A DNA stretch of 64,000 nucleotides. Origin: Candidatus Litorirhabdus singularis (GTDB lineage: Bacteria; Pseudomonadota; Gammaproteobacteria; Pseudomonadales; Halieaceae). Positions 1 to 8,456 of this stretch are shown one piece after another (within the stretch, counting starts at the first letter, position 1; every line of letters begins with the position of its first letter). The translations under genes and the position numbers were made by a program. The stretch is from assembly GCF_026262625.1 (NCBI RefSeq), contig NZ_SHNN01000002.1, forward strand, positions 496,001 through 560,000. Reading direction: 5' to 3'. The notes under the pieces were generated by a model that saw only the letters and a program-made list of their open reading frames with translations, had not been told where the DNA came from and searched no databases.

Positions 1-25
1 GTATTGAAACAGGCCAGCAATAACA

Positions 26-1777
26 ATGGTTTCCAAGCGATCAAGAACAAAAGTCCTGGTACTGGACGGCGATATGCCGCACAGCGTTGCGATAGTGCGC
101 TCACTCGGCCGTCAAGGCGTACAGGTAGATGTAGCTGCTTATCACTCGGCACCACTTGCCGGTTACAGTCGCCATGTCTCACAGATACTGCACTATGCCA
201 ACCCTCTGTGTGATGAAATTGATTTTGTCAGCACCATCAACCAATGGCAGTTGCAACATCATTATGACCTTGTCATTCCCGTCACTGAGCGCAGCATGGT
301 TGCGCTGCACAAGCATCGGGCCAGCTTGGAAGATATTAGCCGAATTGCGATGCCCGATCAGAACAGCCTGGAAGTCGCGCTCGATAAGCAGAAAACCTTT
401 CAGCTGGCAGAGTCCCTGAATATCCCGGTACCGAGGGGTAACGTTATCGAGCAGGGTGATCCGATAGATCATGTGCCAACCACCATCACTTTCCCGGCGG
501 TCTTGAAGCCGGGGCGCTCAGTGGCCGCTGGAGGCGGGACGGCAAAACAGATCAGCGTAGATTATGCGCTGGACGCGGCAGAGTTCATGCCAAAGGCACG
601 TGATCTCTGCCAACATGGCTCGTTAATTGTGCAAGAGTACTTCCGCGGTGATGGCATTGGTATAGAGGTACTGGCAGCTCACGGTGACGTTATCTATGCC
701 TTCCAGCACAAACGCCTGCATGAGCTGCCGTTGACGGGCGGTGGCAGCACGTTACGGCAAAGTGTGGATATTGACTCGGTGTTGTTAGATGCCTCTGCTC
801 GGCTATTAAAGGCGCTGCAATGGCATGGTGTGGCGATGGTAGAATTTAAGCACGACGCTGGCACTGGCGAGTATCGACTTATGGAGATCAATGGCAGATT
901 TTGGGGCTCGCTGCCACTGGCCATAGCGTCTGGCGCGGACTTTCCGCGATTGCTGCTGGCCTTATATCAAGACGACCTTGCTGCAGACTCGTTACCTCAC
1001 TACCAGCGAGGTGTGATATGCAGGCGCCTGGATAATGACTTATTGTGGACAGAGACTGTGCTAAGAGGTGCAGATACGCGAGGCCTTGTCGAAGTACCGG
1101 ATAAGAAAGAGGCACTTAAAACACTGGTCTCTATGTTTGGTCGCAACCAGTATTTTGACGTACAAAGCCTGGCAGATATCAAACCGGGGCTTGTCGATCT
1201 TGGCCGTATAGCCGGAACGTATGCCGAGCGACTGACATCGCTTGCCGCTGATAAGCTTGAGCGCTTTAGACATGGCAGGGCAGGCAAGCGGAAGCAGCTT
1301 GTAAAAGCGCTAAAGTCGTCAAAAAGTATCCTCTTTGTTTGCTATGGTAATATCAATCGCAGCGCATTGGCAGAATACGTCTTTCTGGCTAAAGCGGCTG
1401 AAGGCTATTGTTCGGTAGCATCTGCAGGTTTTCACGAGGCTGAGGGACGCCCGGCAGATCCGCAAATGCAGAAGGCCTCAAGGTTAAAAGGTATAGACCT
1501 TGGGCCGTCGGCTTCCAGCATTCTTGACCGGGATATGCTGCAAGGTGCTGACGTAGTATTGGTAATGGAAGTCAGCCATATCAAACAAATTGAGCAGCAA
1601 TACCCTGACCAGTGCCATAAGGTTTTTCTGTTAGGGTTGATGAAGCAACAAGCCGGCGCTGACAATTGCGAAATAGCAGACCCTTACGGTAAGGTTTCCA
1701 AGGCTTACGAAAACTGCTTCAATGAAATATCTGACAGTATTGGCAATATCGTCAGTATCAGGGAGGACAACTTATGA
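26..1777 (+). CDS. ATP-grasp ligase fused to a low-molecular-weight protein-tyrosine phosphatase
   Basis: This 583-residue protein has two parts. Residues about 8-330 look like an ATP-grasp carboxylate ligase: candidate ATP/metal residues include K161 (VLKPGRS), E204 (VQEYF) and the E287-x-N289-x-R291 cluster (MEINGR). Residues about 433-580 form a low-molecular-weight tyrosine phosphatase with the P-loop C439-x5-R445-S (CYGNINRS) and the general-acid motif ADPYG at D552. An ATP-grasp enzyme would join a carboxylate to an amine or similar nucleophile. The phosphatase domain resembles Wzb-type enzymes that act on tyrosine kinases of capsule/EPS export. The natural substrates are unknown. The ATG at 26 has no clear ribosome site and follows close stop codons. 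The stop overlaps the next gene by 4 bp (ATGA), so the two are probably co-translated. The domain pairing is seen directly; the EPS role is inferred from neighbours. Confidence 0.85.
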   Translation: MVSKRSRTKVLVLDGDMPHSVAIVRSLGRQGVQVDVAAYHSAPLAGYSRHVSQILHYANPLCDEIDFVSTINQWQLQHHYDLVIPVTERSMVALHKHRASLEDISRIAMPDQNSLEVALDKQKTFQLAESLNIPVPRGNVIEQGDPIDHVPTTITFPAVLKPGRSVAAGGGTAKQISVDYALDAAEFMPKARDLCQHGSLIVQEYFRGDGIGIEVLAAHGDVIYAFQHKRLHELPLTGGGSTLRQSVDIDSVLLDASARLLKALQWHGVAMVEFKHDAGTGEYRLMEINGRFWGSLPLAIASGADFPRLLLALYQDDLAADSLPHYQRGVICRRLDNDLLWTETVLRGADTRGLVEVPDKKEALKTLVSMFGRNQYFDVQSLADIKPGLVDLGRIAGTYAERLTSLAADKLERFRHGRAGKRKQLVKALKSSKSILFVCYGNINRSALAEYVFLAKAAEGYCSVASAGFHEAEGRPADPQMQKASRLKGIDLGPSASSILDRDMLQGADVVLVMEVSHIKQIEQQYPDQCHKVFLLGLMKQQAGADNCEIADPYGKVSKAYENCFNEISDSIGNIVSIREDNL

Positions 1778-2511
1778 TCAATGGGAATAGTATTCGACGG
1801 CTGTTTACGGTGCTGCTGCTCGGTCTCTTTGCACTCCCTGCAACGGCCCTTAATTTTGTACCAACCGAAGCCGAATGGCTGGCCTGGTCAGATCAATGCA
1901 GGGCCAGATACATGGCTTCGAACGCCGGCGCCAAGAGCAAGTATCGCGGCAGAGTCAACAGCGCAACAGTATCGGCCTGGAAGGCCAAGATGGGTCCGTC
2001 GCTCTGGCTACACATGCATCACGCCTGTGCTGGGCAAGTTCACTTCAATAGAGCGCGCACCGCAGCAAGCAGTTCGGAGCGTAATCGAGAGATAAAAACA
2101 GCAATATCTGACCATAATTACACCTTGTCCAAAACCACTAACCAGAATAATTGGTATGCCTATTTCGCCGTGAGCCTTGCGCAGATATACCGTTATCAGG
2201 AGGAGTATGACAAGGCTATCGCTCTGGTAAGCCCGTTTACGGACACAAACCCAGCCTATGAGGCGCCGTACTTACAGTGGTCTTTGGTTCTGCGTGACCA
2301 GGATAAGCTGAGCGCGGCCATTGCTGTGCTGGAGAATGGCAATAGCGCGACGGAGGGGAAATCCATGGAGATCCACTACTTCCTCGGCCTCAATTACCAC
2401 CAGAAGGGTATGTATGACCTATCACTCCAACATGCCAAAGCGGCTTATAAGTTGGGTTATCCGTTACCCGGCCTGAAAAACAAGTTGATGCGATCCGGTC
2501 ACTGGGAGTAG
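1774..2511 (+). CDS. Exported TPR-like repeat protein of unknown function
   Basis: The protein has 245 residues. A basic start and hydrophobic stretch (residues about 8-25, ending LPATA) form a signal peptide, so the protein is probably periplasmic. Residues about 115-235 are helical, with TPR-like pairs such as YRYQEEYDKAIALV and YHQKGMYDLSLQHAKAAY, suggesting a protein-interaction scaffold. The N-terminal region is rich in W, H and C (LWLHMHHACAG) and I do not recognise it. The start codon overlaps the stop of the ATP-grasp/phosphatase gene (ATGA), suggesting joint expression. No catalytic motif is evident. It could be an accessory factor for polysaccharide export, but this is inferred only from position. 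Confidence 0.75.
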   Translation: MINGNSIRRLFTVLLLGLFALPATALNFVPTEAEWLAWSDQCRARYMASNAGAKSKYRGRVNSATVSAWKAKMGPSLWLHMHHACAGQVHFNRARTAASSSERNREIKTAISDHNYTLSKTTNQNNWYAYFAVSLAQIYRYQEEYDKAIALVSPFTDTNPAYEAPYLQWSLVLRDQDKLSAAIAVLENGNSATEGKSMEIHYFLGLNYHQKGMYDLSLQHAKAAYKLGYPLPGLKNKLMRSGHWE

Positions 2512-2738
2512 GGCGCCTCCCAATCGGCCTACTGCGTGCAGGCACGCTATGGCGGGAAATACGTGAAACGCCTCACAAATGCCTGAGAAACTAACGATCT
2601 CTTTCCATTTCTATCCTGGATTCATGCAAAATAGTGCTTTATCTGTAAAAGCCAAGTTCGCGCCATAGCTGAGTTATCACGCTTGGCCGGTTTCACACCG
2701 GTGGCGCGACATGACATAACCACGGGTGCCATATAGAC

Positions 2739-3716
2739 ATGACAACTGCTTCAGCTTACTTTTCCCTTATCATTCCAACACGCGACCGAGCCGAGCTTTT
2801 CAAGCTGGCCTTGGATTCGGTGTTGGTGCAGTCTTTTGAAGACAAAGAAGTGATAGTGGTCAACGATGGCTCAACTGGCGCAAGCCTGGATGCCTACAAA
2901 GCGCTGGAAGCTGTTTACCCAGCCGTTACATTTCTTTATTTACCCAACCGTCCCAACGGGCACGGTCAAAGCTATGCCATGAATTATGGAGTGTCGCATT
3001 GCTCAGGCAAGTACATTGGCTTTTTGGATGATGATGACTATTGGACGGACCCAGCGCATCTGAGCCGGGCGCACGCTTCCTTGTCGGCGCAACCCGAGGT
3101 TGAGCTCTACTATACCAACCAGAAAGCGTTCTTTTTCGATGGCTCTGAGAACACCAAGCACGTCTGGCTCGACTATCTTGATGACCAGCTCGCTGGCAAG
3201 CCTCAAGACAGTGAAATGAGTACCGAAGTTGACGTTCCCTTTTTGCTTACCAGCCCAGGGTTTGCGCACCTGAATTGCTCAATTTTCAAAAGAGAGCTGT
3301 TTGATCGTATCAAGGGGCTTGATGAAAATATCCGCTACGAGAACGATCGAGATGTTTTTATAAGATCAATCGATAGCGCACACAAAATCCTCTTTAACCC
3401 CGCCTATGTATCCAGGCACCATATACCCAATCACAACGACGCCAGTAACATGTCTACGATTGTCTCCGCCAACCAGAAGCGTCTTTATCAGCTACAAATT
3501 TATGACAAGGGCGCTCTTTTCGCCAGCAAAGAAGCCATCCGCGATTTTTGCATGATCGGAAAGGGATGGGTCATGAAAGCCATAGCGGAAGACTTCGCTG
3601 CCAACGCCAATTTCAAACTAGCCTCATGGTATGCGCGTCAGGCTCTCGCCGCGCTACCCAGCGTGAAGTGGCGGCTTTATTGCTACTACTTGCGTCTGCG
3701 GAGCCTGTCGAGGTGA
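2739..3716 (+). CDS. Family 2 glycosyltransferase
   Basis: This 325-residue protein has a GT-A fold typical of GT2 enzymes: an N-terminal LIIPTRDR strand (residues about 10-17), the nucleotide-sugar motif VNDGST (41-46) and an acidic DxD-like metal motif in GFLDDDDYW (94-102). It most likely adds a sugar from a nucleotide-sugar donor to a growing glycan on the cytoplasmic face of the membrane. Donor and acceptor cannot be read from the sequence. The TGA stop overlaps the GTG start of the following sulfotransferase (GTGA), so both products are likely made together and may modify the same glycan. Confidence 0.9.
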   Translation: MTTASAYFSLIIPTRDRAELFKLALDSVLVQSFEDKEVIVVNDGSTGASLDAYKALEAVYPAVTFLYLPNRPNGHGQSYAMNYGVSHCSGKYIGFLDDDDYWTDPAHLSRAHASLSAQPEVELYYTNQKAFFFDGSENTKHVWLDYLDDQLAGKPQDSEMSTEVDVPFLLTSPGFAHLNCSIFKRELFDRIKGLDENIRYENDRDVFIRSIDSAHKILFNPAYVSRHHIPNHNDASNMSTIVSANQKRLYQLQIYDKGALFASKEAIRDFCMIGKGWVMKAIAEDFAANANFKLASWYARQALAALPSVKWRLYCYYLRLRSLSR

Positions 3717-4516
3717 CCGAATCAAGCTCCAATACAGCCCCCCCGAGCATTCAGCCATGGTTGAATCTTATCAAGCACCCACGCACCCTGGGGCGCTACC
3801 AACAAATATTCCTGTTTAGCCATATGCGCGCCAATACCAGTCTTTTTGGCCATTTGCTGGGCGCCAGCCCTGAGATCGAAGGCTACTACGAAATGCATAT
3901 TGGCTACTATTCCTGGAAGAGCCTCTGGCGACAGAAGCTACTGCATTTCGCTGACCACCCAGTCAAGCCTCAGGGCCGTTACATGTTCGACAAAATACTG
4001 CACTCAGAGCACACAGTGGACGATTTATTTCTTACAGATAACCATGCTCGCCTGTTTTTTTGTTTGCGGAATCCAGAACAGACCATACCGAGTATCGTCA
4101 AACTCTGGCGTGATATTGACCCCTCCCATGACTACTGTCAGCCAGAGCTGGCCGCTCGTTATTACTGCGAGCGTTTACTAGAGCTGCAGAAGCTTGCTGA
4201 CCGCGCGCAAGTTGGCTACTACTACTTTGATGCGCAATGTCTGCGCGATGACAATGCTCGCTGCCTAGATACGATTTCCGAATGGTTGCAACTGGAACAG
4301 CCGTTGAGCAACGACTATAAAGTACAGCCTCGGACCGGAGCCGCCAGAGCTGGGGATCACTCCAGTAATTTGCTGCAGGGCAAGATTGTGCCTGGCAGCT
4401 CAGATTACTCGGCGATCAAGGTTGCAGACGATCTATTGGCGCAGGCGAATACCGTGTACTTCTCAGTTCGCAGCCAATTAGTCCGCGGCGCAGCTATGGC
4501 TGTTACCAACGATTAG
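3713..4516 (+). CDS. Sulfotransferase-family protein
   Basis: About 267 residues from the GTG at 3713. The reading frame is open further upstream, but the GTG forms a 4-bp GTGA overlap with the preceding stop and gives the expected protein length. A PAPS-binding P-loop-like segment lies at residues about 36-49 (FSHMRANTSLFGHLL), followed by a second phosphate-binding segment CLRNPEQTIPSIV at about 117-129, which is the usual two-site arrangement of sulfotransferases. Family members transfer sulfate from PAPS to a hydroxyl of a sugar or other acceptor. Next to the glycosyltransferase it may sulfate an exopolysaccharide sugar. The family is well supported by motifs; the acceptor is inferred. 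Confidence 0.75.
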   Translation: MTESSSNTAPPSIQPWLNLIKHPRTLGRYQQIFLFSHMRANTSLFGHLLGASPEIEGYYEMHIGYYSWKSLWRQKLLHFADHPVKPQGRYMFDKILHSEHTVDDLFLTDNHARLFFCLRNPEQTIPSIVKLWRDIDPSHDYCQPELAARYYCERLLELQKLADRAQVGYYYFDAQCLRDDNARCLDTISEWLQLEQPLSNDYKVQPRTGAARAGDHSSNLLQGKIVPGSSDYSAIKVADDLLAQANTVYFSVRSQLVRGAAMAVTND

Positions 4517-4556
4517 CCAGCTGTAAGCCTTAGTTGATGTTTGATGCTCGATAGCA

Positions 4557-6230
4557 TTACGGACTGACCAACTCATTGATGTCTACGCGATTCCAGACCG
4601 GCAACAGGCCCAGACGCGCTCTGAAGCGTGAGTTAAATGTCATGGGGTCTTCTAACGGGCTAAGTAGCGATGGACCGTACACCGCTTCGACTTGCTCAGA
4701 GTCATATCCTAATGCCTCAAGTAATGTCGGGAACAGCGCATAGTGGCTACTGGCGTTGTGTTTTTTCAGCAGCACTGCTTGCAGCTGAGGGTTGAGTGCC
4801 GTGCCGCCGATAACCACCATAGGCACCACGCCTTCCTCCATTGCAGGCACTGCCCCAGGCGTACAGTGCGAACGTAAACCGGGCTCACCGCGCTCATGAA
4901 AGCTTTGGCCATGGTCTCCCGTGTAAAAGATCAGAGTCTGATTCAGTTCCAGATCTGTAAGAAGTTCACGAAAAAACTGCCCTACGGTCCACTCAATAGT
5001 GTTCTTGTATGAATTCTTGTAAAGATCCCATTGTCCTGAAAATAATTCAGGCATCCTGCCGCTGACGGCTGTGTCGACAAAGGAACCAGTGGGCAGACTG
5101 GGCTGAAACCTGGCGTACGTTGGTGGATACTTGTCATTAATAGGAAAGTGCGGGCCCAGCTTGTTGACCAAAATAAGCTGTTGGACATCGTCAGCTAAGA
5201 GTTTTTTCAATGCTTTGCCGGCCTCGATATCACGATATAGCGGTTCTACCCCATGAAACTGAATGATCCTGCCGATGTGTGCGATTTCCTCATCGGTCAT
5301 GCCATTAAAGAATCGATGTTCTGACTGCGCATCAATATACACCGTTGCCAACCCAGCCTTGGCGGCGTACTCCCATATAGACGGCATTGACTTGAGGTGC
5401 TCGCGATAATTGTCCCGCCTACCGCCGAAACGCAGGATCATATTGCTGCCGATACTGCAGTTGGTGGCGGAAACAGAGAGCCCCAGATTGAGAACTTCTA
5501 TCCCGGGATAATTTTCCTGTAGCCCGGAATCAACGCCACGTGGATGGTTGATATCCAGGTAGTCGCCACGCAGGCTTTCGTCGATGATCAACACCAGGTC
5601 ACCCGCTAACGTATCTCCGGTTCTGGGTATTGTCACAGGTAGGCGGGCTACATCCGGGTCCACAACCTCTTCATAGACGGCCAGAGAAAAAAACGCATAA
5701 ACGGGAATGCCAAAGGGTAGGGCGCTGGCACCAGAGCCACCGCGTGCAAACAGCAGCACGCTTAAAGCCAAAATCACGCCAGCAGGACCTATAACGCTCA
5801 AAAAACTTGCAATACGGGATTCACCCGGCCGCATAGATCGCGCGGGAGACATAAGTATCGCTGCGAATAATGCAGCGGCGCATGGCAAGCTCGCGAGCAG
5901 TGGCTGCGCATACTGCTGCATGGCATCGCCCAGGAAATTGCGCGATGCATACAGTTCAAGAAAGGCGTCATAGGTCAGGTGATCGGCCATGACATGGAAA
6001 TAGCTCAGTTCGAACAGCACGCCACCAGAGAGCAAAATAGCCCAGGCCAGCCTTACCAGGAACAAACGGCTCAGGGCGCCCAGAATGACACCAAAAATAA
6101 CCAATCCCACTAATACTAAATAGGCCAGCAGGCCAGCTACCCCTTCAAAGCTCTGTATGCGCTGTAGTAGAGGTGCGTAGCCTAGTGCCAATGCCAGCGC
6201 GAAGAGAATGGTTTTGATATAGGGGTACAC
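4557..6230 (-). CDS. Membrane-anchored alkaline-phosphatase-fold transferase, EptA/sulfatase superfamily
   Basis: The protein has 557 residues, with about five membrane segments in the first 190 and a periplasmic catalytic domain after that. Visible features are LVLIIDESLRGDYL (metal ligand E218), ATNCSIGSN (residues 255-263, where T256 is the likely nucleophile), LGPHFPINDKYP (359-370, matching the GSHGP-type motif of phosphoethanolamine transferases) and YTGDHGQSF (D439, H440). The layout fits EptA-like enzymes that move phosphoethanolamine from a phospholipid to lipid A or a glycan. A true sulfatase is less likely because of the membrane domain and the HFPxxxxYP motif. The start is GTG with an in-frame TAG directly upstream. 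It lies downstream of the exosortase-associated hydrolases on the same strand and may belong to their operon. Confidence 0.8.
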   Translation of the reverse strand: MYPYIKTILFALALALGYAPLLQRIQSFEGVAGLLAYLVLVGLVIFGVILGALSRLFLVRLAWAILLSGGVLFELSYFHVMADHLTYDAFLELYASRNFLGDAMQQYAQPLLASLPCAAALFAAILMSPARSMRPGESRIASFLSVIGPAGVILALSVLLFARGGSGASALPFGIPVYAFFSLAVYEEVVDPDVARLPVTIPRTGDTLAGDLVLIIDESLRGDYLDINHPRGVDSGLQENYPGIEVLNLGLSVSATNCSIGSNMILRFGGRRDNYREHLKSMPSIWEYAAKAGLATVYIDAQSEHRFFNGMTDEEIAHIGRIIQFHGVEPLYRDIEAGKALKKLLADDVQQLILVNKLGPHFPINDKYPPTYARFQPSLPTGSFVDTAVSGRMPELFSGQWDLYKNSYKNTIEWTVGQFFRELLTDLELNQTLIFYTGDHGQSFHERGEPGLRSHCTPGAVPAMEEGVVPMVVIGGTALNPQLQAVLLKKHNASSHYALFPTLLEALGYDSEQVEAVYGPSLLSPLEDPMTFNSRFRARLGLLPVWNRVDINELVSP

Positions 6231-6304
6231 CTAGTCTTTTAACCTGTCGATGTGCGTCGCTGTTGCGGCAGGGACTAAACCCCTGTTGGCTTCAGGTAAT
6301 TGCA

Positions 6305-7177
6305 CTAGTTTCCGCCTGCCTCCAACCATTCTATAGATGCAGCAATAAATGCTTGCTGAGCGGCCGGTGTGGAAAATGTCTGGTCGGCAGACTCAACGTC
6401 AACTCTGGTGACATCGGGGGACCGCAGCGCGGTCTTCCATCGCTTATGGCGCGCTGTGAACGCGTCAAACTGCTGCCGCACCAGGCTTCTTTCGCTCATG
6501 ACAAGCAAAGTAGAACCCTTGAAGTCCGCCAGACCCTGCTGCATCTTTATGGGCAGGTCCGCCGGTATTTTTACAGCTTTGGGTGCTGCCACAGAGGATT
6601 CTCCGGCCCCAGTCATTGGGCTCCTTTTTTTGAACGGCCTAGCTATTGCGGTTCGCAAGTATGCTGCTATTAACGACCGTTTAACTAGCAGCTTACGGTA
6701 GAAGTCAGGCTGCAAGAGTCTTTGCAGAAGCTGCTGTCTTGATACGATTGCTTTGACCTTATCCGTAGCAAGAAAGGGATTGCTGAGTATCCAGCCAGAT
6801 ACCTGCGGATCGCTGTGGGCATTGATCATAATAGCCGCTGCCGCGTCACAGCCTCCCCATAAAACGACTGTTTCCAAACCCGGCACCTGGGCGCGGAACT
6901 GCGCTATCGCGGTATTAATATCTGGCCCCAGGTCCTGATAGACACCCATGTCGCCGACACTATCACCTATACCCCGTTGGTCAAATCGCATAACCGCCGT
7001 ACCGCGCCGCGCAAACTTCCTGGCGAAGGTCACCAGTTGCCGTGCGCAACCCGCGCGATACTGCAGTTCGCCGGCAGACAGCATCAAGATACCGGTTTTA
7101 CGGCATTGCTCTGGCAAATGGATTATCCCTATCAGCTGTTCATCATTGCAGGGAAAAGAGAATGTCAGTTCGGTCAT
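6305..7177 (-). CDS. Exosortase A system-associated hydrolase 1 (TIGR03100-type alpha/beta hydrolase)
   Basis: This 290-residue cytoplasmic alpha/beta hydrolase carries MRFDQRGIGDS (residues 63-73) and a nucleophile elbow WGGCDAAAA with Cys110 in place of Ser, as in the hydrolase-1 family found with exosortase A (XrtA) EPS loci. The exact reaction is unknown. Family members sit with an acyl carrier protein and are thought to handle an acyl or small-molecule intermediate of the locus. It lies 9 bp after hydrolase 2 on the same strand, with the ACP gene before that, so the order ACP, hydrolase 2, hydrolase 1 is an operon. The family assignment rests on motif and context. Confidence 0.85.
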   Translation of the reverse strand: MTELTFSFPCNDEQLIGIIHLPEQCRKTGILMLSAGELQYRAGCARQLVTFARKFARRGTAVMRFDQRGIGDSVGDMGVYQDLGPDINTAIAQFRAQVPGLETVVLWGGCDAAAAIMINAHSDPQVSGWILSNPFLATDKVKAIVSRQQLLQRLLQPDFYRKLLVKRSLIAAYLRTAIARPFKKRSPMTGAGESSVAAPKAVKIPADLPIKMQQGLADFKGSTLLVMSERSLVRQQFDAFTARHKRWKTALRSPDVTRVDVESADQTFSTPAAQQAFIAASIEWLEAGGN

Positions 7178-7186
7178 GATTGCAGT

Positions 7187-8002
7187 TTACGCCAGGGGCA
7201 GGGCAGTAGTGCTGGCTAACAATTGGCTCATGTCAGCGCGCCTGGGCAGCTCCCACAACGGCGGGAAGTCCAGCTCTACAATCTCCACCGCGTTGCCTGA
7301 CGCCCTGAGATATTCATCGACTCGTGTTCTGGCAAGCGTAGCAGCGCCGCCTGCGGTGATGCTTCTTTCTACCCAATGCAGGGCCTTGCCCTTTAGCGCA
7401 GGCATATTCAGTAGTTCAACCTGGTCGATCTCGGCCACCAGCTTGCCACCGAGCACATAGCCGCCAACCTCAACATTCTGACCTGCCGCGAGATTCTCAC
7501 GAATTTCTTTAGTGGTCTCGGGTTTTTCTCCTCTGTCGACAAGTTTTGCCACCCGTTGTCGTAAAACCTGAGTCATGTAAGCTCTGCCCGCGGTAACGGG
7601 TTGCCATAGTAACAGTGCATCGCAGTCATCAGGCTCGCTATTTGCTACGTCCGCCGCTAGTAACCCACCAAGGCGCGTACCCCAGAGTATGGTTTTTAGG
7701 TTTCGCTGTGGATTCACGCTATTAATGACCGAAATCACCCCGGCTTTCCACACTGCCCAGGTAGCATCCGCCAGTTCACCGCTGCTGTCCCCCGTACCGT
7801 AAAGGTCAATAGAGATACAGTAATAGCCTTCTCTGGCAAACATTTCGCCCTGTTGGAGACAAATGTGCCGCATGCGATTCATCTCTTCGCCATAGGCAGG
7901 AATATGGATAATCAAAGCGCGAGGTGGGTGCTGTGGTTGAAAATGCAGCGTAAACAGCTGACCAGCATCGGTAGCCATAAACTTGGGGGACACGCTGATC
8001 AT
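7187..8002 (-). CDS. Exosortase A system-associated hydrolase 2 (TIGR03101-type alpha/beta hydrolase)
   Basis: The protein has 271 residues with an alpha/beta-hydrolase fold: IIHIPAYGEEMNRMR (residues 31-45), SIDLYGTGDSSG (64-75) and the elbow LWGTRLGGLLA (106-116). The nucleophile position of the elbow is Arg110, so a classical Ser or Cys nucleophile is absent there. The family may use another residue or act as a non-hydrolytic partner. The start codon overlaps the ACP stop by 4 bp (ATGA) and hydrolase 1 follows after 9 bp. This tight order is typical of exosortase-A EPS loci. Confidence 0.85.
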   Translation of the reverse strand: MISVSPKFMATDAGQLFTLHFQPQHPPRALIIHIPAYGEEMNRMRHICLQQGEMFAREGYYCISIDLYGTGDSSGELADATWAVWKAGVISVINSVNPQRNLKTILWGTRLGGLLAADVANSEPDDCDALLLWQPVTAGRAYMTQVLRQRVAKLVDRGEKPETTKEIRENLAAGQNVEVGGYVLGGKLVAEIDQVELLNMPALKGKALHWVERSITAGGAATLARTRVDEYLRASGNAVEIVELDFPPLWELPRRADMSQLLASTTALPLA

Positions 8003-8277
8003 GACAGTTTGCTGTCTATAAATGCAGCCACAGTACCAAAAGACTCGAATAGCTCAGCGGTCAATTCTTCATCCTCAATCTCGCAGCCGAGTTGTTCCTC
8101 GATTGCGTTGACGATAGACATAATAGTCAGTGAATTGAAGTCTGGAAATGCGCCCATCAGCGGTGTGTTCGCCGTGATATCGACCTCTGGCCGACTCAGC
8201 TGCAAGCTGGCACAGATTATTTCTATCGCTAACGAGAGAGATTGTGGCATAGGGTGTTTCCCAAAAACTTCACTCAT
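7999..8277 (-). CDS. Acyl carrier protein of the exosortase-associated operon
   Basis: A 92-residue acidic helical protein with the phosphopantetheine attachment motif DFNSL (Ser49), so it should carry acyl or aminoacyl groups as thioesters after modification by a phosphopantetheinyl transferase. It differs from the housekeeping AcpP in its longer N-terminus (MSEVFGKHPMPQ) and the DFNSL motif, as expected for a dedicated carrier. It is the first gene of the ACP, hydrolase 2, hydrolase 1 operon, and its start codon faces a 212-bp divergent promoter region shared with a glycosyltransferase gene. The Sfp-type transferase at 61875-62648 is a candidate activator. Confidence 0.9.
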   Translation of the reverse strand: MSEVFGKHPMPQSLSLAIEIICASLQLSRPEVDITANTPLMGAFPDFNSLTIMSIVNAIEEQLGCEIEDEELTAELFESFGTVAAFIDSKLS

Positions 8278-8283
8278 GATAAT

Positions 8284-8289
8284 GGATTA
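8284..8289 (-). promoter_or_regulatory. Possible -10 box close to the ACP start
   Basis: A perfect TATAAT lies on the minus strand only about 6 nt before the ACP start codon. No good -35 is seen 16-18 bp upstream. If used, the transcript would be almost leaderless, so this is a weak candidate. Confidence 0.2.
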
Positions 8290-8347
8290 TAGTCAGTGCC
8301 CTACATAACTGATTTAAAAAACTTGGAAGCCTGTCACAACTCCTTCC

Positions 8348-8363
8348 TAATCTTCGAAGATTA
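8348..8363. promoter_or_regulatory. 16-bp perfect palindrome in the divergent exosortase-region promoter
   Basis: TAATCTTCGAAGATTA reads the same on both strands and lies midway between the ACP gene and the divergent glycosyltransferase gene. Right after it, 8366-8387 forms an imperfect inverted repeat (gctac-a-ccg / cgg-tagc). Both are candidate operator sites for a dimeric regulator controlling the two divergent units. No known consensus is matched. Confidence 0.4.
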
Positions 8364-8439
8364 TTGCTACACCGTGTCTACGGTAGCATGCATAATAACC
8401 TCTCATTGATCTAACTCACAGCTCTCCGGACGGTGTATG

Positions 8440-8456
8440 CGGCAGACTAATCGCAG
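8440..8456 (+). promoter_or_regulatory. Weak sigma-54-like -24/-12 element before the glycosyltransferase gene
   Basis: CGGCAG then ATCGCA keep the required GG-N10-GC spacing and share most conserved positions of TGGCAC-N5-TTGCA. The predicted start is near 8466, about 24 nt before the ATG at 8490. Weaker than the site at 55332-55347, so tentative. Confidence 0.3.

Noticed and set aside
26-1777. Frameshift or assembly error joining two genes into the ATP-grasp/phosphatase fusion
   Set aside because: The frame is continuous with normal linker sequence and both domains have intact active sites, so a true fusion is more likely.
3548-3712. Extended N-terminus for the sulfotransferase
   Set aside because: It would overlap the glycosyltransferase for 165 bp with an unrelated low-complexity sequence; the GTGA overlap gives a better start.
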